64,000 bases of DNA, taken from NCBI GenBank assembly GCA_902479075.1, contig CABSNK010000005.1, positions 45,577-109,576 of the forward strand, in the 5' to 3' direction. Source of the DNA: an uncultured Collinsella sp. (GTDB lineage Bacteria > Actinomycetota > Coriobacteriia > Coriobacteriales > Coriobacteriaceae). Positions within the stretch are counted from its first letter, which is position 1, and every line of letters begins with the position of its first letter. This document shows positions 50,299-58,788 of the stretch, in pieces. The notes beneath the pieces are model-generated. The model saw nothing but the letters and a program-made list of their open reading frames with translations, was not told the DNA's origin and did no database searches. The position numbers and the translations under genes are program-made.

Positions 50299-50454
50299 AG
50301 TATCTTTAATTTCAGCATGTCACAAAACCACAACCCGCACAAATTAGCAATTCAAATAGCATCGGGGACGTTCTTAAACGACTAGTCAAACAAAAACGCC
50401 CCCAATGACTACTTAGGACCACGAAAGCGTCGCTGGTTGAGCATAAGTCAGCGA

Positions 50455-50552
50455 AAACGCCCCTAAGCGAGCAAGGTGACGCGAAAGAGGAGGGAAGCGT
50501 ACTTCGGTACGCGACCGACGATTGAACGTCAGATTGCCGCTTAGGGGCGTTT
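50455..50552. repeat. Nested palindrome, family C copy 2
   Basis: The outer arms are AAACGCCCCTAAGCG (50455-50469) and CGCTTAGGGGCGTTT (50538-50552). The inner arms GCAAGGTGACG and CGTCAGATTGC pair at nine of eleven positions. The core (50483-50526) contains GCGTACTTCGGTACGC and matches the core at 6289-6332 on the other strand except for one loop base. It lies past the 3' end of htpG, between it and the YhgE promoter. The 430-base gap has a further hairpin, ACGCGGTTT/AAACCGCGT (50569-50590), and no gene. Confidence 0.75.
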
Positions 50553-50600
50553 GCAGCGTCGAGCTGTTACGCGGTTTGGTAAAACCGCGTAACTACCTAA

Positions 50601-52625
50601 CTACATCAAGTTGCAGACAGCCGCCGCGAAGGCCACGGGGTCCTCGGGCAAAACGCCCTCGACCAGCAGGGCCTGGTCATAGAGCAGGCCGGAGTACTGC
50701 TTGATCTTGTCGGTGTCGCCCGCCTTCTGGGCAGCGACGAGCTTGGCAAAGACCGGGTGCTTGGCGTTGAGCTCGAGCACGCGCTGGCTCTTGGGCATAC
50801 CGTCGGGCGCGCCCTCGGGACCCTTCTGGAGCACCTTCTCCATCTCGAGCGAAAGCGGGCCCTCGGTGGTGATGCACGCGGGAGCATCGGTCAGGCGCGC
50901 AGAGACGGCGACCTTCTCGACCTTGTCGCCGAGCGCCTCCTTCATGGCGCTAAAGAGGTCCTCGTTCTCCTTGGTGGCGTCCTCGGCCTCCTTCTTCTCG
51001 TCCTCGGTCGCCAGGTCAAGATCACCGGTCGCGACGTTCTTGAGCTCCAAGTGACGATCCTCGACCTCGGGCTCAGCACCGTCGGCAACGGCCTTCTCGG
51101 CAGCCTCGCGGGCAGCATCGTCCTCGTAGATCTTGGGCATATCGGCGGCAACGTACTCACGCATGGCCTGGAACGTGAACTCATCCACATCCTGCGTCAG
51201 CAGCAGCACGTCATAGCCGCGGTCGAGCACGCCCTTTACCACGGGCATCTTGGCCAAGCGCTCACGCGAGTCGCCGGCGGCGTAGTAAATGGCCTTCTGA
51301 TCCTCGGGCATGCCCTTGGCATACTCGGCCAGGGTAATCATCTTCTGCTCCTTGGCAGACCAGAACAGCAGCAGGTCGGCGAGCTCATCGGCCTTCATGC
51401 CATAGCTCGAGTAGATGCCGTACTTAAGACCGCGGCCAAAGTTCTCAAAGAACTTCTCGTAGGCCTCGCGGTCGTTGTCACGCATATCCTCAAGGTCGGC
51501 GGTGATCTTCTTTTCCACACGCTTGGCGATGGCCTTGAGCTGACGGTTCTGCTGCAGCGTCTCGCGCGAGATGTTGAGCGACACGTCGGCGGAATCCACG
51601 ACACCGCGGACAAAGTTGTAGTAGTCGGGCAGCAGGTCGTCGCACTTCTCCATGATCAGAACGTTGGAGCTGTAGAGCGCCAGGCCCTTCTCGTAGTCCT
51701 TACTGTACAGATCGAACGGCGCGCGGCCCGGCACAAACAGCAGGGCGTCATACTCGAGCGTGCCCTCAGCATGGAAGCTGATGGTGCGCGCCGGATCGTC
51801 AAAGTCGTGGAACGTGGACTTGTAGAACTCGTTGTAATCCTTCTGTTCAACGTCGGAGCTGCGCTTCTTCCAGATTGGCGTCATGGAGTTGATGGTCTCG
51901 AGCTCCTGGTAGTCCTCGTACTCGGGCTTGTAATCGTCGCCGGCGTCCTCGGGCTTGGGTTTCTGGCGGCTCTTGCTCACCATCATCTGAATCGGGTAGC
52001 GCACATAGTTGCTGTACTGCTGAATCAGGCTCTTGAGGCCCCACTCGGTCAGGAAGCGATCGTAGGTCTCGGCCTCGCCGTCGGCGTCGAGCTTCTCGTT
52101 CTCGCGCAGCGTCAGAATGACATCGGTACCGTGCTCGGCGCGCTCGCCGTCCTCGATGGTGTAGCCCTCAAGACCGTCCGACTCCCACACATGGGCGACA
52201 TCCTCGCCATAGGCGCGGCTCACAACCTTCACATGGCTGGCGACCATAAAGGCCGAGTAGAAGCCCACGCCAAACTGGCCGATGATGTCGACATCCGAAC
52301 CCTGCTGCTCGGCGTTCTCGGTCTTAAACTCCTCGGAACCGGAATGAGCGATGGTGCCCAGGTTGCGCTCGAGCTCCTCAGCGGTCATGCCAATGCCGTT
52401 ATCCGAGATGGTGATGGTGCGGGCGTCTTTATCAAAGGAGACGCGAATAGCCAGGTCGCCCTGGTCGAGCTTGACGCTCGGGTCCTGCAGGCTCTTAAAG
52501 TTGAGCTTGTCGACGGCGTCGCTCGCGTTAGAGATAAGCTCGCGCAGGAAGATTTCCTTATTGGTGTAGATGGAGTTGATCATAAGGTCGAGCAGTTTTT
52601 TGCTCTCGGTCTTAAATTGACGCAT
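50601..52625 (-). CDS. htpG: Hsp90-family chaperone HtpG
   Basis: 674-aa ATP-dependent chaperone. The N-terminal GHKL ATPase domain shows the ATP site residues in ELISNASDAVDKLNF, ISDNGIGM and GQFGVGFYSAFMVA. The middle domain has the catalytic Arg region NISRETLQQNRQLKAI. The C-terminal dimerisation domain follows an acidic linker (about 495-545). No CIRCE-type element is seen upstream. It is a single-gene unit on the minus strand. Confidence 0.95.
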   Translation of the reverse strand: MRQFKTESKKLLDLMINSIYTNKEIFLRELISNASDAVDKLNFKSLQDPSVKLDQGDLAIRVSFDKDARTITISDNGIGMTAEELERNLGTIAHSGSEEFKTENAEQQGSDVDIIGQFGVGFYSAFMVASHVKVVSRAYGEDVAHVWESDGLEGYTIEDGERAEHGTDVILTLRENEKLDADGEAETYDRFLTEWGLKSLIQQYSNYVRYPIQMMVSKSRQKPKPEDAGDDYKPEYEDYQELETINSMTPIWKKRSSDVEQKDYNEFYKSTFHDFDDPARTISFHAEGTLEYDALLFVPGRAPFDLYSKDYEKGLALYSSNVLIMEKCDDLLPDYYNFVRGVVDSADVSLNISRETLQQNRQLKAIAKRVEKKITADLEDMRDNDREAYEKFFENFGRGLKYGIYSSYGMKADELADLLLFWSAKEQKMITLAEYAKGMPEDQKAIYYAAGDSRERLAKMPVVKGVLDRGYDVLLLTQDVDEFTFQAMREYVAADMPKIYEDDAAREAAEKAVADGAEPEVEDRHLELKNVATGDLDLATEDEKKEAEDATKENEDLFSAMKEALGDKVEKVAVSARLTDAPACITTEGPLSLEMEKVLQKGPEGAPDGMPKSQRVLELNAKHPVFAKLVAAQKAGDTDKIKQYSGLLYDQALLVEGVLPEDPVAFAAAVCNLM

Positions 52626-52807
52626 GTGCAGTCCTTTCGCGCTACCCCCGTCCGCAAAAACGGCCCGGTTGCCCGAGCCGCATCGCAGACCTGCTATGTT
52701 CAGACTTAGATTTTATAACCCATTAGCGCGCATATATACATACGGAATCGAAAAACTGTATGTCAGAGCGCTCTGATGCGCCAACTGCCGGCAGAAAAGG
52801 AACGTCC

Positions 52808-53326
52808 CTATCTGCCATCAACACGCTTGGCCATCCAGACATGGGGCTGTCCCTCGTCTTCGTAGTCTACCGGGGCAATTTGCGTGTAGCCCGCCTTTGC
52901 ATAGAGCGGCAACACGTATTCCTGCGCATGCAGCTTAATAAGTTTAGCGCCGGCGTCGCGTGCACACGCAGCGCTGGCCTCGACGATCGCACTCGCCAGT
53001 CCGCGACGACGCATAGCCGGCAGCACGGCGACGCGCCCCATAATGTAGGTCTCCCCCGCCGCAACGTCTTCGTCCATGTCGCATGCCGGCGACACCGGGG
53101 CTTCCGCATCTGCCGCGCGCTCCAGCTCCTCGGGAAACACGCGCGAGCAGCCGGCGAGTTGACCATCCACATACAGCGTCACATGAATGCAGCTCGAGGC
53201 CTCATCGATCTGGTCGAACTCGATTTCGTAACCCTGTTCGTCCATAAAGACGGCGCGGCGCACCAGCGCCGCATCCTCAAAGCATCCCGTCTTAATTTGA
53301 ATATCCGTAGTCGCCCCTCCCATCAA
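52808..53326 (-). CDS. GNAT-family N-acetyltransferase
   Basis: 172-aa acetyltransferase. The acetyl-CoA site is GRVAVLPAMRRRGLASAIVEAS (R/Q-x-x-G-x-G/A type), and the C-terminal LHAQEYVLPLYAKAGY is typical of the ElaA/Gcn5-like group. The substrate is unknown. It lies 21 bases after cpsB and is probably cotranscribed with it, although it has no obvious link to capsule. The start is uncertain: the GGGAGGGG stretch is inside the proposed coding region, so a start at the first ATG lacks a good ribosome site. Confidence 0.78.
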   Translation of the reverse strand: MMGGATTDIQIKTGCFEDAALVRRAVFMDEQGYEIEFDQIDEASSCIHVTLYVDGQLAGCSRVFPEELERAADAEAPVSPACDMDEDVAAGETYIMGRVAVLPAMRRRGLASAIVEASAACARDAGAKLIKLHAQEYVLPLYAKAGYTQIAPVDYEDEGQPHVWMAKRVDGR

Positions 53327-53347
53327 AGCAAACGTTAGGGACAGATT

Positions 53348-53998
53348 TTAGCGAAAGTGAGCGCCTCGCACGCTAAACTTGGCCCGCGCCTTTGCCAGGC
53401 AATCGTAGTGGCGAACATTGTGGGCGTCGCTTGCGATAAAGCTGTACAAGCCCTCGTCAAACAGGCGCTGCGCCGGCTTTTTCTCGCGACCAAAACGCCC
53501 GCCGGCAATAAAATCAGCCGAAGCCTGCAGCTTGCAACCCATATCGACCAGACGCTCGGCCACACTCACATCCTTTTGAACAGCGCGATATCGCTCGGGA
53601 TGAGCGATGATCACCTGGTAGCCGCGGCATTGCAAATCGTAAATCGTACTCTCGTACTCTCTAAACGCATAGGGATCAGCATGCGTCGAAAGCTCAAGCA
53701 GGAACTCATTGGTGCCATCGAAATGCAGGTATTCCGCGGCGTCAACGCCCAGCTCGACAAGCTTTCGGTGGTTGACCTCAAAGCCCATCTGAAGCGGAAA
53801 ACCATCTGCGTTATCCCGCAATAGCTCAAAGGAATCCCACATCTTGTCGTAGTCAAAATAGGGATCTCGGCAGTGTGGGGTGCAGACAATTCTGGTTACG
53901 CCAGCCTGCTTGGCAGCTGCAAGCATCGCCAAGCTCTCATCAAGATCGGCAGCGCCGTCGTCTACACCCGGCAAGATATGGCAATGAATGTCACGCAT
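53348..53998 (-). CDS. cpsB: PHP-type protein-tyrosine phosphatase CpsB/YwqE
   Basis: 216-aa manganese-dependent phosphatase of the PHP fold that removes phosphate from the tyrosine kinase CpsD and so tunes capsule/exopolysaccharide assembly. Metal motifs are DIHCHILPGVDDG at the N-terminus (residues 3-15), CTPHCRDPY, LLELST, AHPERY and ASDAHN near the C-terminus. It lies 17 bases after cpsD. No glycosyltransferase or polymerase genes are in the window. Confidence 0.9.
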   Translation of the reverse strand: MRDIHCHILPGVDDGAADLDESLAMLAAAKQAGVTRIVCTPHCRDPYFDYDKMWDSFELLRDNADGFPLQMGFEVNHRKLVELGVDAAEYLHFDGTNEFLLELSTHADPYAFREYESTIYDLQCRGYQVIIAHPERYRAVQKDVSVAERLVDMGCKLQASADFIAGGRFGREKKPAQRLFDEGLYSFIASDAHNVRHYDCLAKARAKFSVRGAHFR

Positions 53999-54015
53999 AG
54001 GTCGGCCTTAATCAA

Positions 54016-54753
54016 CTAAACGTTTGCCCGGTTGGTAAAGATCCCCTTTTTAGAAGCACCCTGAGCAGCGGAACCGTTCTTTACCTTCTTACCGTCCTTG
54101 GTGTAGTAAGAATAGTAATACTCGCTGGTCTCGGTCTCGCAGCAATTCATGACGGTACCGATGAGCTTGACCTTCTCGGACTTCTTAAGCTGAGCGATGG
54201 CGTTGAGTGCCTCCTCGCGCTTGGTGAAGTCTTCGCGCACCACAAACAGCGTGCCGTCAGTCAGGCTGGCGATCTCGGCAGCATCGATGAAGGTGCCGAC
54301 CGGAGGAGCGTCAAAAATGACATACTGGAACTTGGCAGACAGCGCCTTAACCAGCTTGGCAAAACGATGAGACACGATGATGTCGGCAGGATTGGGAATA
54401 TGAGGCTCCGCATCGAGGAAGTAGAAGTTCTTCTGACCCGTCTCGGCGATTGCCTGGTCGATGGAAATCTGCTCGGACAGGACTGCGTAGAGTCCGCCAT
54501 GCGAACGGACGCCAAGCATGTCGGAAAGAGACCTGCGACGCATATCTCCCTCGACCAGAAGAACGCTCTTGCCGCTGGTGGCGATAGCCTGGGCCAGGTT
54601 GATGGCAACCGTAGACTTACCCTCGTTGGGAATCGAGGACGTAACGGTAATGGTGCGGATGGGGTCATCCACGCTCGCAAAGCGAATGTTGGCCAGAAGG
54701 GTCTTGGCGGCATTCTGTACAACGAGCTTATCGGTGTTCTTAGCCCTAGCCAT
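54016..54753 (-). CDS. cpsD: BY-kinase CpsD/CapB (tyrosine autokinase)
   Basis: 245-aa bacterial tyrosine kinase without its own membrane part. Walker A is SSIPNEGKSTVAINLAQ (about residues 38-54), Walker A' LLVEGDMRRRSL and Walker B VIFDAPPVGTFID. A C-terminal tyrosine cluster, SEYYYSYYTKDGKK, is the autophosphorylation site. It needs the membrane protein CpsC for activation; the cpsC gene two bases upstream has a stop codon. AAAGGTGG precedes the ATG. Confidence 0.92.
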   Translation of the reverse strand: MARAKNTDKLVVQNAAKTLLANIRFASVDDPIRTITVTSSIPNEGKSTVAINLAQAIATSGKSVLLVEGDMRRRSLSDMLGVRSHGGLYAVLSEQISIDQAIAETGQKNFYFLDAEPHIPNPADIIVSHRFAKLVKALSAKFQYVIFDAPPVGTFIDAAEIASLTDGTLFVVREDFTKREEALNAIAQLKKSEKVKLIGTVMNCCETETSEYYYSYYTKDGKKVKNGSAAQGASKKGIFTNRANV

Positions 54754-54755
54754 GC

Positions 54756-55412
54756 CTATTTACCACCTTTCATAGCCGGAATTCGGCCGACAACGGGAAT
54801 ACCAAGGAGCTCTTCTGCCTCTTCGACACCGCGGATGCGCGTGTTGAGCATATCTGCCAAAACGACATAGGCAATTGCGATAAAGACGCCGGCGAGGAAC
54901 GCGACGGCGACGTACAGCGCGCGCTTGGGACCACTGGGGGATTCGGGGGTCTTAGCCTTATCGATAACGTTGATGCTCTGAGCGGCACCGACATTCTGGG
55001 CGACCGTGCTCACCGAGCTGGCCATGGCCCTTGCCACCTCCGCCGTCTCCTCGGCATCGGTGCCCGTCACCGAAAGTGTGATGACGCGCGTCGTGGTCTC
55101 GGAGGAGACTGAAATCTTGTAGTCGCCGAGATCGGCGAGGCCCAGATCCTTGGCAGCACCGCCCTTAACGCTATCGCTATCGAGCAGCGTGGCGATATCG
55201 TTGGAAAGCATCTGGCTCGCCGAAAGATCGGTGTAGCTCATTTGACTGCTATCGTCGGTCTTGGCGAGAACGTACATGCTCGTCGTGGCGGTGTAGGTGT
55301 TGTCCATCATGGTGAAGGACACGATGCCCATGGCGACCGCTCAAATCACCGGAAGGGCGATGACCAGCTTGAGGTGCTTTTTAAGCAGCTGGAACAGTTC
55401 GAGAAGGGTCAT
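54756..55412 (-). pseudogene. cpsC: CpsC/Wzz-type chain-length regulator with an in-frame TGA
   Basis: Membrane adaptor that normally activates CpsD and controls polysaccharide length. Reading from the ATG at 55412 (AAAGGCAAG upstream) gives MTLLELFQLLKKHLKLVIAL-PVI, then TGA at 55343-55341, then AVAMGIVSFTMMD in the same frame to the end. The family layout, a helix at each end with an extracellular middle, is complete if that one codon is sense. A product from the internal ATG at 55331 would lack most of the first helix. It could be a nonsense mutation or a sequence error. The second helix (YVAVAFLAGVFIAIAYVVLADML) and the CpsD-contact tail are intact. Confidence 0.85.
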
Positions 55413-55536
55413 GCAGCTTGCCTTTCATTTCCCTAGTTCATATCGACAAAACTGCTCGTATCATATCGCATCTTTCTGCCAAGTCCGAACTCTATACATA
55501 AGATACAGCACATACGGCAATGTTGCGCAATAATAA

Positions 55537-55566
55537 CGCCGCATCGGCAACCCCGGTGCGGCGTCA
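55537..55566 (-). terminator. Terminator of the phoP-phoR-like genes
   Basis: CGCCGCATCGG pairs with CCGGTGCGGCG (one G-T pair), followed by TTATT on the minus strand. Confidence 0.8.
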
Positions 55567-55588
55567 AAACAACACGTTTGCTGCATTG

Positions 55589-57013
55589 CTACGCAAATGA
55601 TTCGTCCTGCTGTACGGGAAACGTCACCGTGATGGTAGTCCCCACACCCAGCTCACTCGATAGGTCGAGCGAAGCATGGTGATACACGGCGGCATGCTTA
55701 ATGATGGCCAGACCCAAGCCTGTTCCGCCACGTGCCTTGGAGCGGCTCTTGTCCACGCGATAGAAGCGCTCGAACACCTTGCCCTGCTCCTCGGGCGCGA
55801 TGCCGATACCTGTATCGGCAACCGTCAGGTACGGATGGCCCTCATCATTGGTCCCACATCGAAGCGTAACCGTGCCACCGGGCTGGTTATAGCGAATAGC
55901 GTTACTGGCCAGGTTATAAATCAGCTCGTCGATCAGGCGTGGCACACCTTCGACCACAACGGGCTTCGTCTTTCGCACGATGGTCACGTCCGACTGTCGG
56001 GCGACCTGCTCAAGGCGCTGCTCCACCGTCGTAATAGCGCGCGAGAGCTCAATGGGTTCCGTGGAACCAATAGGCACTGCCTCGCCCTCGGTCGCGCGCT
56101 CGGCCTCGTCCAGGTTAGACAACGTCAAGATGTCGTTTACCAGCGCTGCTAGACGGCCCGCCTCGCGATAGATTCGACCGCCAAAGTTGCGCAGGTCATC
56201 CTCGCCCTCAACCATGCCGTTTGCAATAAGCTCGGCGTAGCCCGAAATCGCGGTAAGCGGGGTCTTGAGCTCATGAGTGATATTGGCCGTGAACTCACGA
56301 CGCATGCGGTCGTTATCGGCCAGCACCGCCATCTGGCGTTTAAGCTCCTGGCGCTGCGACTCAATGCGCTCGAGCATGGGAACCATCTCGGTGTAGGCAT
56401 GTTCATAGCTACGGCGCGGGTGGTCCAAATCGACCTCCTGCAGCGGCGCAATGATGGCACGGGATTCGCGGCGCGCAAGGAAAAACGAGAGCACCGCGCC
56501 CGCCACCGCGATAAGCAGCATCGGCGCCACCAGCGAAAGCAAAATCGCCGCAACGCCAGGCTGGGCCTGTGCCAAACGAACGACCTGACCGTTATCAAGG
56601 GCGACGGCGCGATAGAGCATAATCTCGTCGAGCGTGGCGCTCGAGCGCTCCGCGGAGCCCGAACCGCTCTCAAGGGCCTCAACGACCTCGGGGCGATCGC
56701 CATGGTTGGGCAACATGGAAGGAGACGCCTCGTTGTCGTAGGCGACCGATCCATCCCTGTTGATCAGCGTGATACGAAGGTCCTCGCGATCGAGGCTTCG
56801 CAAAAATGCGATGGGTTCCTGCTGCTCGTTTAAGGCGGCGGCAATAAGCTCGGTTTCTTGCGAAAGATTGGCACTCGTGGCATCTGCCAAGGTGTTTTGC
56901 ACAAAGAAGGCACCCAGCACCGTAAACGCCAAAATGACGGACATAGCGCAGACAAATATCGTCGCAAACACGCGATGCGAGAGCGTATGTTTTCCCTGAG
57001 GGGCAAAGACCAC
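55589..57013 (-). CDS. PhoR-like sensor histidine kinase
   Basis: 474-aa membrane sensor. Two helices (about 15-37 and 152-173) bracket an extracytoplasmic domain. The HisKA H-box is NITHELKTPLTAISGYAELI, followed by the HATPase_c boxes LASNAIRYNQPGG (N), VADTGIGIAPEEQGKVFERFYR and GGTGLGLAIIKHA (G2). The GTG start at 57013 has GGAGGAG upstream and overlaps the response regulator's end region, so translation is coupled. With pstB two genes upstream, phosphate sensing is the likely role. Confidence 0.88.
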   Translation of the reverse strand: MVFAPQGKHTLSHRVFATIFVCAMSVILAFTVLGAFFVQNTLADATSANLSQETELIAAALNEQQEPIAFLRSLDREDLRITLINRDGSVAYDNEASPSMLPNHGDRPEVVEALESGSGSAERSSATLDEIMLYRAVALDNGQVVRLAQAQPGVAAILLSLVAPMLLIAVAGAVLSFFLARRESRAIIAPLQEVDLDHPRRSYEHAYTEMVPMLERIESQRQELKRQMAVLADNDRMRREFTANITHELKTPLTAISGYAELIANGMVEGEDDLRNFGGRIYREAGRLAALVNDILTLSNLDEAERATEGEAVPIGSTEPIELSRAITTVEQRLEQVARQSDVTIVRKTKPVVVEGVPRLIDELIYNLASNAIRYNQPGGTVTLRCGTNDEGHPYLTVADTGIGIAPEEQGKVFERFYRVDKSRSKARGGTGLGLAIIKHAAVYHHASLDLSSELGVGTTITVTFPVQQDESFA

Positions 57014-57016
57014 GGA

Positions 57017-57745
57017 CTACTCCTCCGATGCTGCTGCCGCAGCGACGGCATCTTCAGTATCGCTACCGGCGGAAGGCTCCGCCAGGCGATAGCCCACGCC
57101 GCGCACCGTCTCGATAGCGCCGGCACGCTCGCCGAGCTTTTGGCGAAGCGTCTGCACGTGCACGTCGACGGTACGCGAGCCGCCATCGAAGTCCCAGCCC
57201 CACACGCTCTGCAGCAGCGACTCGCGGGTAAAGACCACGCCGGGCTTGCGCATAAGATATTCGAGCAAATCGAACTCGCGCAAGGTGAGTTTGAGCGGCT
57301 CGCCGGCAACGGTCACCTCACGATGGCTGGGCGAAAGCACGATATCGCCCACGCTGAGCACATCGCTCGCCTGTTTGACCATACCGCCGCGGCGCAGCAG
57401 CGCGCGGCAACGGCTGGCAAGCTCCATGAGCGAAAACGGCTTGGTCAGATAATCGTCGGCACCGCCATCGAGCGCCATCACCTTATCGAGCTCGGTATCT
57501 TTGGCGGTGAGCATCATGATGGGCACCGTCGCCGTCAGGCGGTCGGCGCGCAGGCGACGCATAATTGCCAAACCGTCGGTATCGGGCAGCATGATGTCGA
57601 GCAGGACGGCATCGGGTACCCGTCGCGCCACGGCGGCCTTAAACTCGCCATCGCACGAAAAGCCTTCGGCCTCGATTCCCTGCTTGCGCAGTGCATAGAC
57701 CGTCAAATCCCTGATGTTGTCATCGTCCTCGACGTAATAGATCAT
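57017..57745 (-). CDS. PhoP/PhoB-like response regulator
   Basis: 242-aa OmpR-type regulator. The receiver domain shows VEDDDN (acid pocket), LLDIMLPDTDG with the phospho-acceptor Asp near residue 48, MLTAKD and DDYLTKPF. The C-terminal winged helix ends SRTVDVHVQTLRQKLGERAGAIETVRGVGYRL. An acidic Ala-rich tail of about 18 residues follows. AAAGGGG precedes the ATG at 57745. A perfect 12-bp palindrome, AAAGGTACCTTT (57787-57798), lies between pstB and this gene. Confidence 0.9.
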   Translation of the reverse strand: MIYYVEDDDNIRDLTVYALRKQGIEAEGFSCDGEFKAAVARRVPDAVLLDIMLPDTDGLAIMRRLRADRLTATVPIMMLTAKDTELDKVMALDGGADDYLTKPFSLMELASRCRALLRRGGMVKQASDVLSVGDIVLSPSHREVTVAGEPLKLTLREFDLLEYLMRKPGVVFTRESLLQSVWGWDFDGGSRTVDVHVQTLRQKLGERAGAIETVRGVGYRLAEPSAGSDTEDAVAAAAASEE

Positions 57746-57809
57746 GTTGAACCCCTTTGCGGCCGGCATGACCGCATCTTAACCCTAAAGGTACCTTTAC
57801 TAGATGGTA

Positions 57810-58685
57810 TCAGCCAAAACGTCCCGTTAAATAATCCGCCGTGCGCGGGTCGGCGGGATTTTTGAAGAGCTGAGCGGCGGGCGCGTGCTCCACTAACTCA
57901 CCCAGCAAGAAAAACGCGACCGAGTCGGAGATGCGCGCCGCCTGCTGCATATTGTGCGTAACGACCACGAGCGTGCAGGTCTCTTTGAGCTCGCAGGCCA
58001 GCTGCTCAACCACCAGCGTCGATACGGGATCGAGAGCGCTCGTGGGCTCGTCCATCAGCAGAATATCGGGCTGCACGGCAAGCGCGCGGGCGATGCACAG
58101 ACGCTGCTGCTGCCCGCCCGAAAGGCCCAGCCCCGACTCCTTGAGTTTGTCCTTGACCTCATCCCATAGCGCAGCGCGACGAAGAGAGTCCTCGACCAAC
58201 TCATCCAGAACGGCGCGGTCGCGCACGCCCATGCCGCGTGGACCATACGCGACGTTGTCGTAGATGCTCATGGGAAACGGGTTGGGGCGCTGGAACACCA
58301 TGCCCACGCGCTGGCGCAGGCGGCAGATGTCGTAGTCGCCCAGGATATCCTGGCCGTCGAGCGCGATCTTACCCTCGATGCGGCAGTCCTTGATGCCGTC
58401 GTTCATGCGGTTAAAGCAACGCAGCAGCGTTGACTTGCCGCAGCCCGAAGGACCGATAAACGAGGTAATCTGCTTGTCGCGAATCTTGATGGATACGTTC
58501 TTGAGCGCATGGTGGTCGCCATAGAACAGGTCGAGGCCCTTGACGTCGATGCGCGTCGGCGAGGCGGCAAGATCCTGCGCCGTGGGACGAGTCGCGTCCC
58601 CGACTTCGCGCTCGTGCGCAGCCTCGGCTTGCGCCTCCATTAGCTCCTCGAGCTCCGTGGGCTCCACAGCCGCAGCAGCCGTCAT
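57810..58685 (-). CDS. pstB: Phosphate ABC transporter ATP-binding protein PstB
   Basis: 291-aa ABC ATPase. After a 45-residue N-terminal extension that is acidic and Ala-rich comes the typical PstB sequence: LDLFYGDHHALKNVSI, Walker A GPSGCGKSTLLRCFNRMND, VGMVFQRPNPFPMSIYDNVAYGPR, signature LSGGQQQRLCIARALA, Walker B ILLMDEPTSALDP and THNMQQAARISD. It energises high-affinity phosphate uptake with PstS, PstC and PstA, none of which is in the window. GGAGGT precedes the ATG. Confidence 0.92.
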   Translation of the reverse strand: MTAAAAVEPTELEELMEAQAEAAHEREVGDATRPTAQDLAASPTRIDVKGLDLFYGDHHALKNVSIKIRDKQITSFIGPSGCGKSTLLRCFNRMNDGIKDCRIEGKIALDGQDILGDYDICRLRQRVGMVFQRPNPFPMSIYDNVAYGPRGMGVRDRAVLDELVEDSLRRAALWDEVKDKLKESGLGLSGGQQQRLCIARALAVQPDILLMDEPTSALDPVSTLVVEQLACELKETCTLVVVTHNMQQAARISDSVAFFLLGELVEHAPAAQLFKNPADPRTADYLTGRFG

Positions 58686-58788
58686 ACCGCATACCTCCGC
58701 ATCGATATCAATTCAGCAGTATCGATAGTAGAAATCGCGGCTCATATGCACGTGAGCGCATTGTCAGGTGTTTGTAAGGGCGCCTACG

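Noticed and set aside
52700..52760. CIRCE or HspR-type heat-shock operator before htpG
   Set aside because: No TTAGCACTC-N9-GAGTGCTAA or CTTGAGT/ACTCAAG pattern is present.
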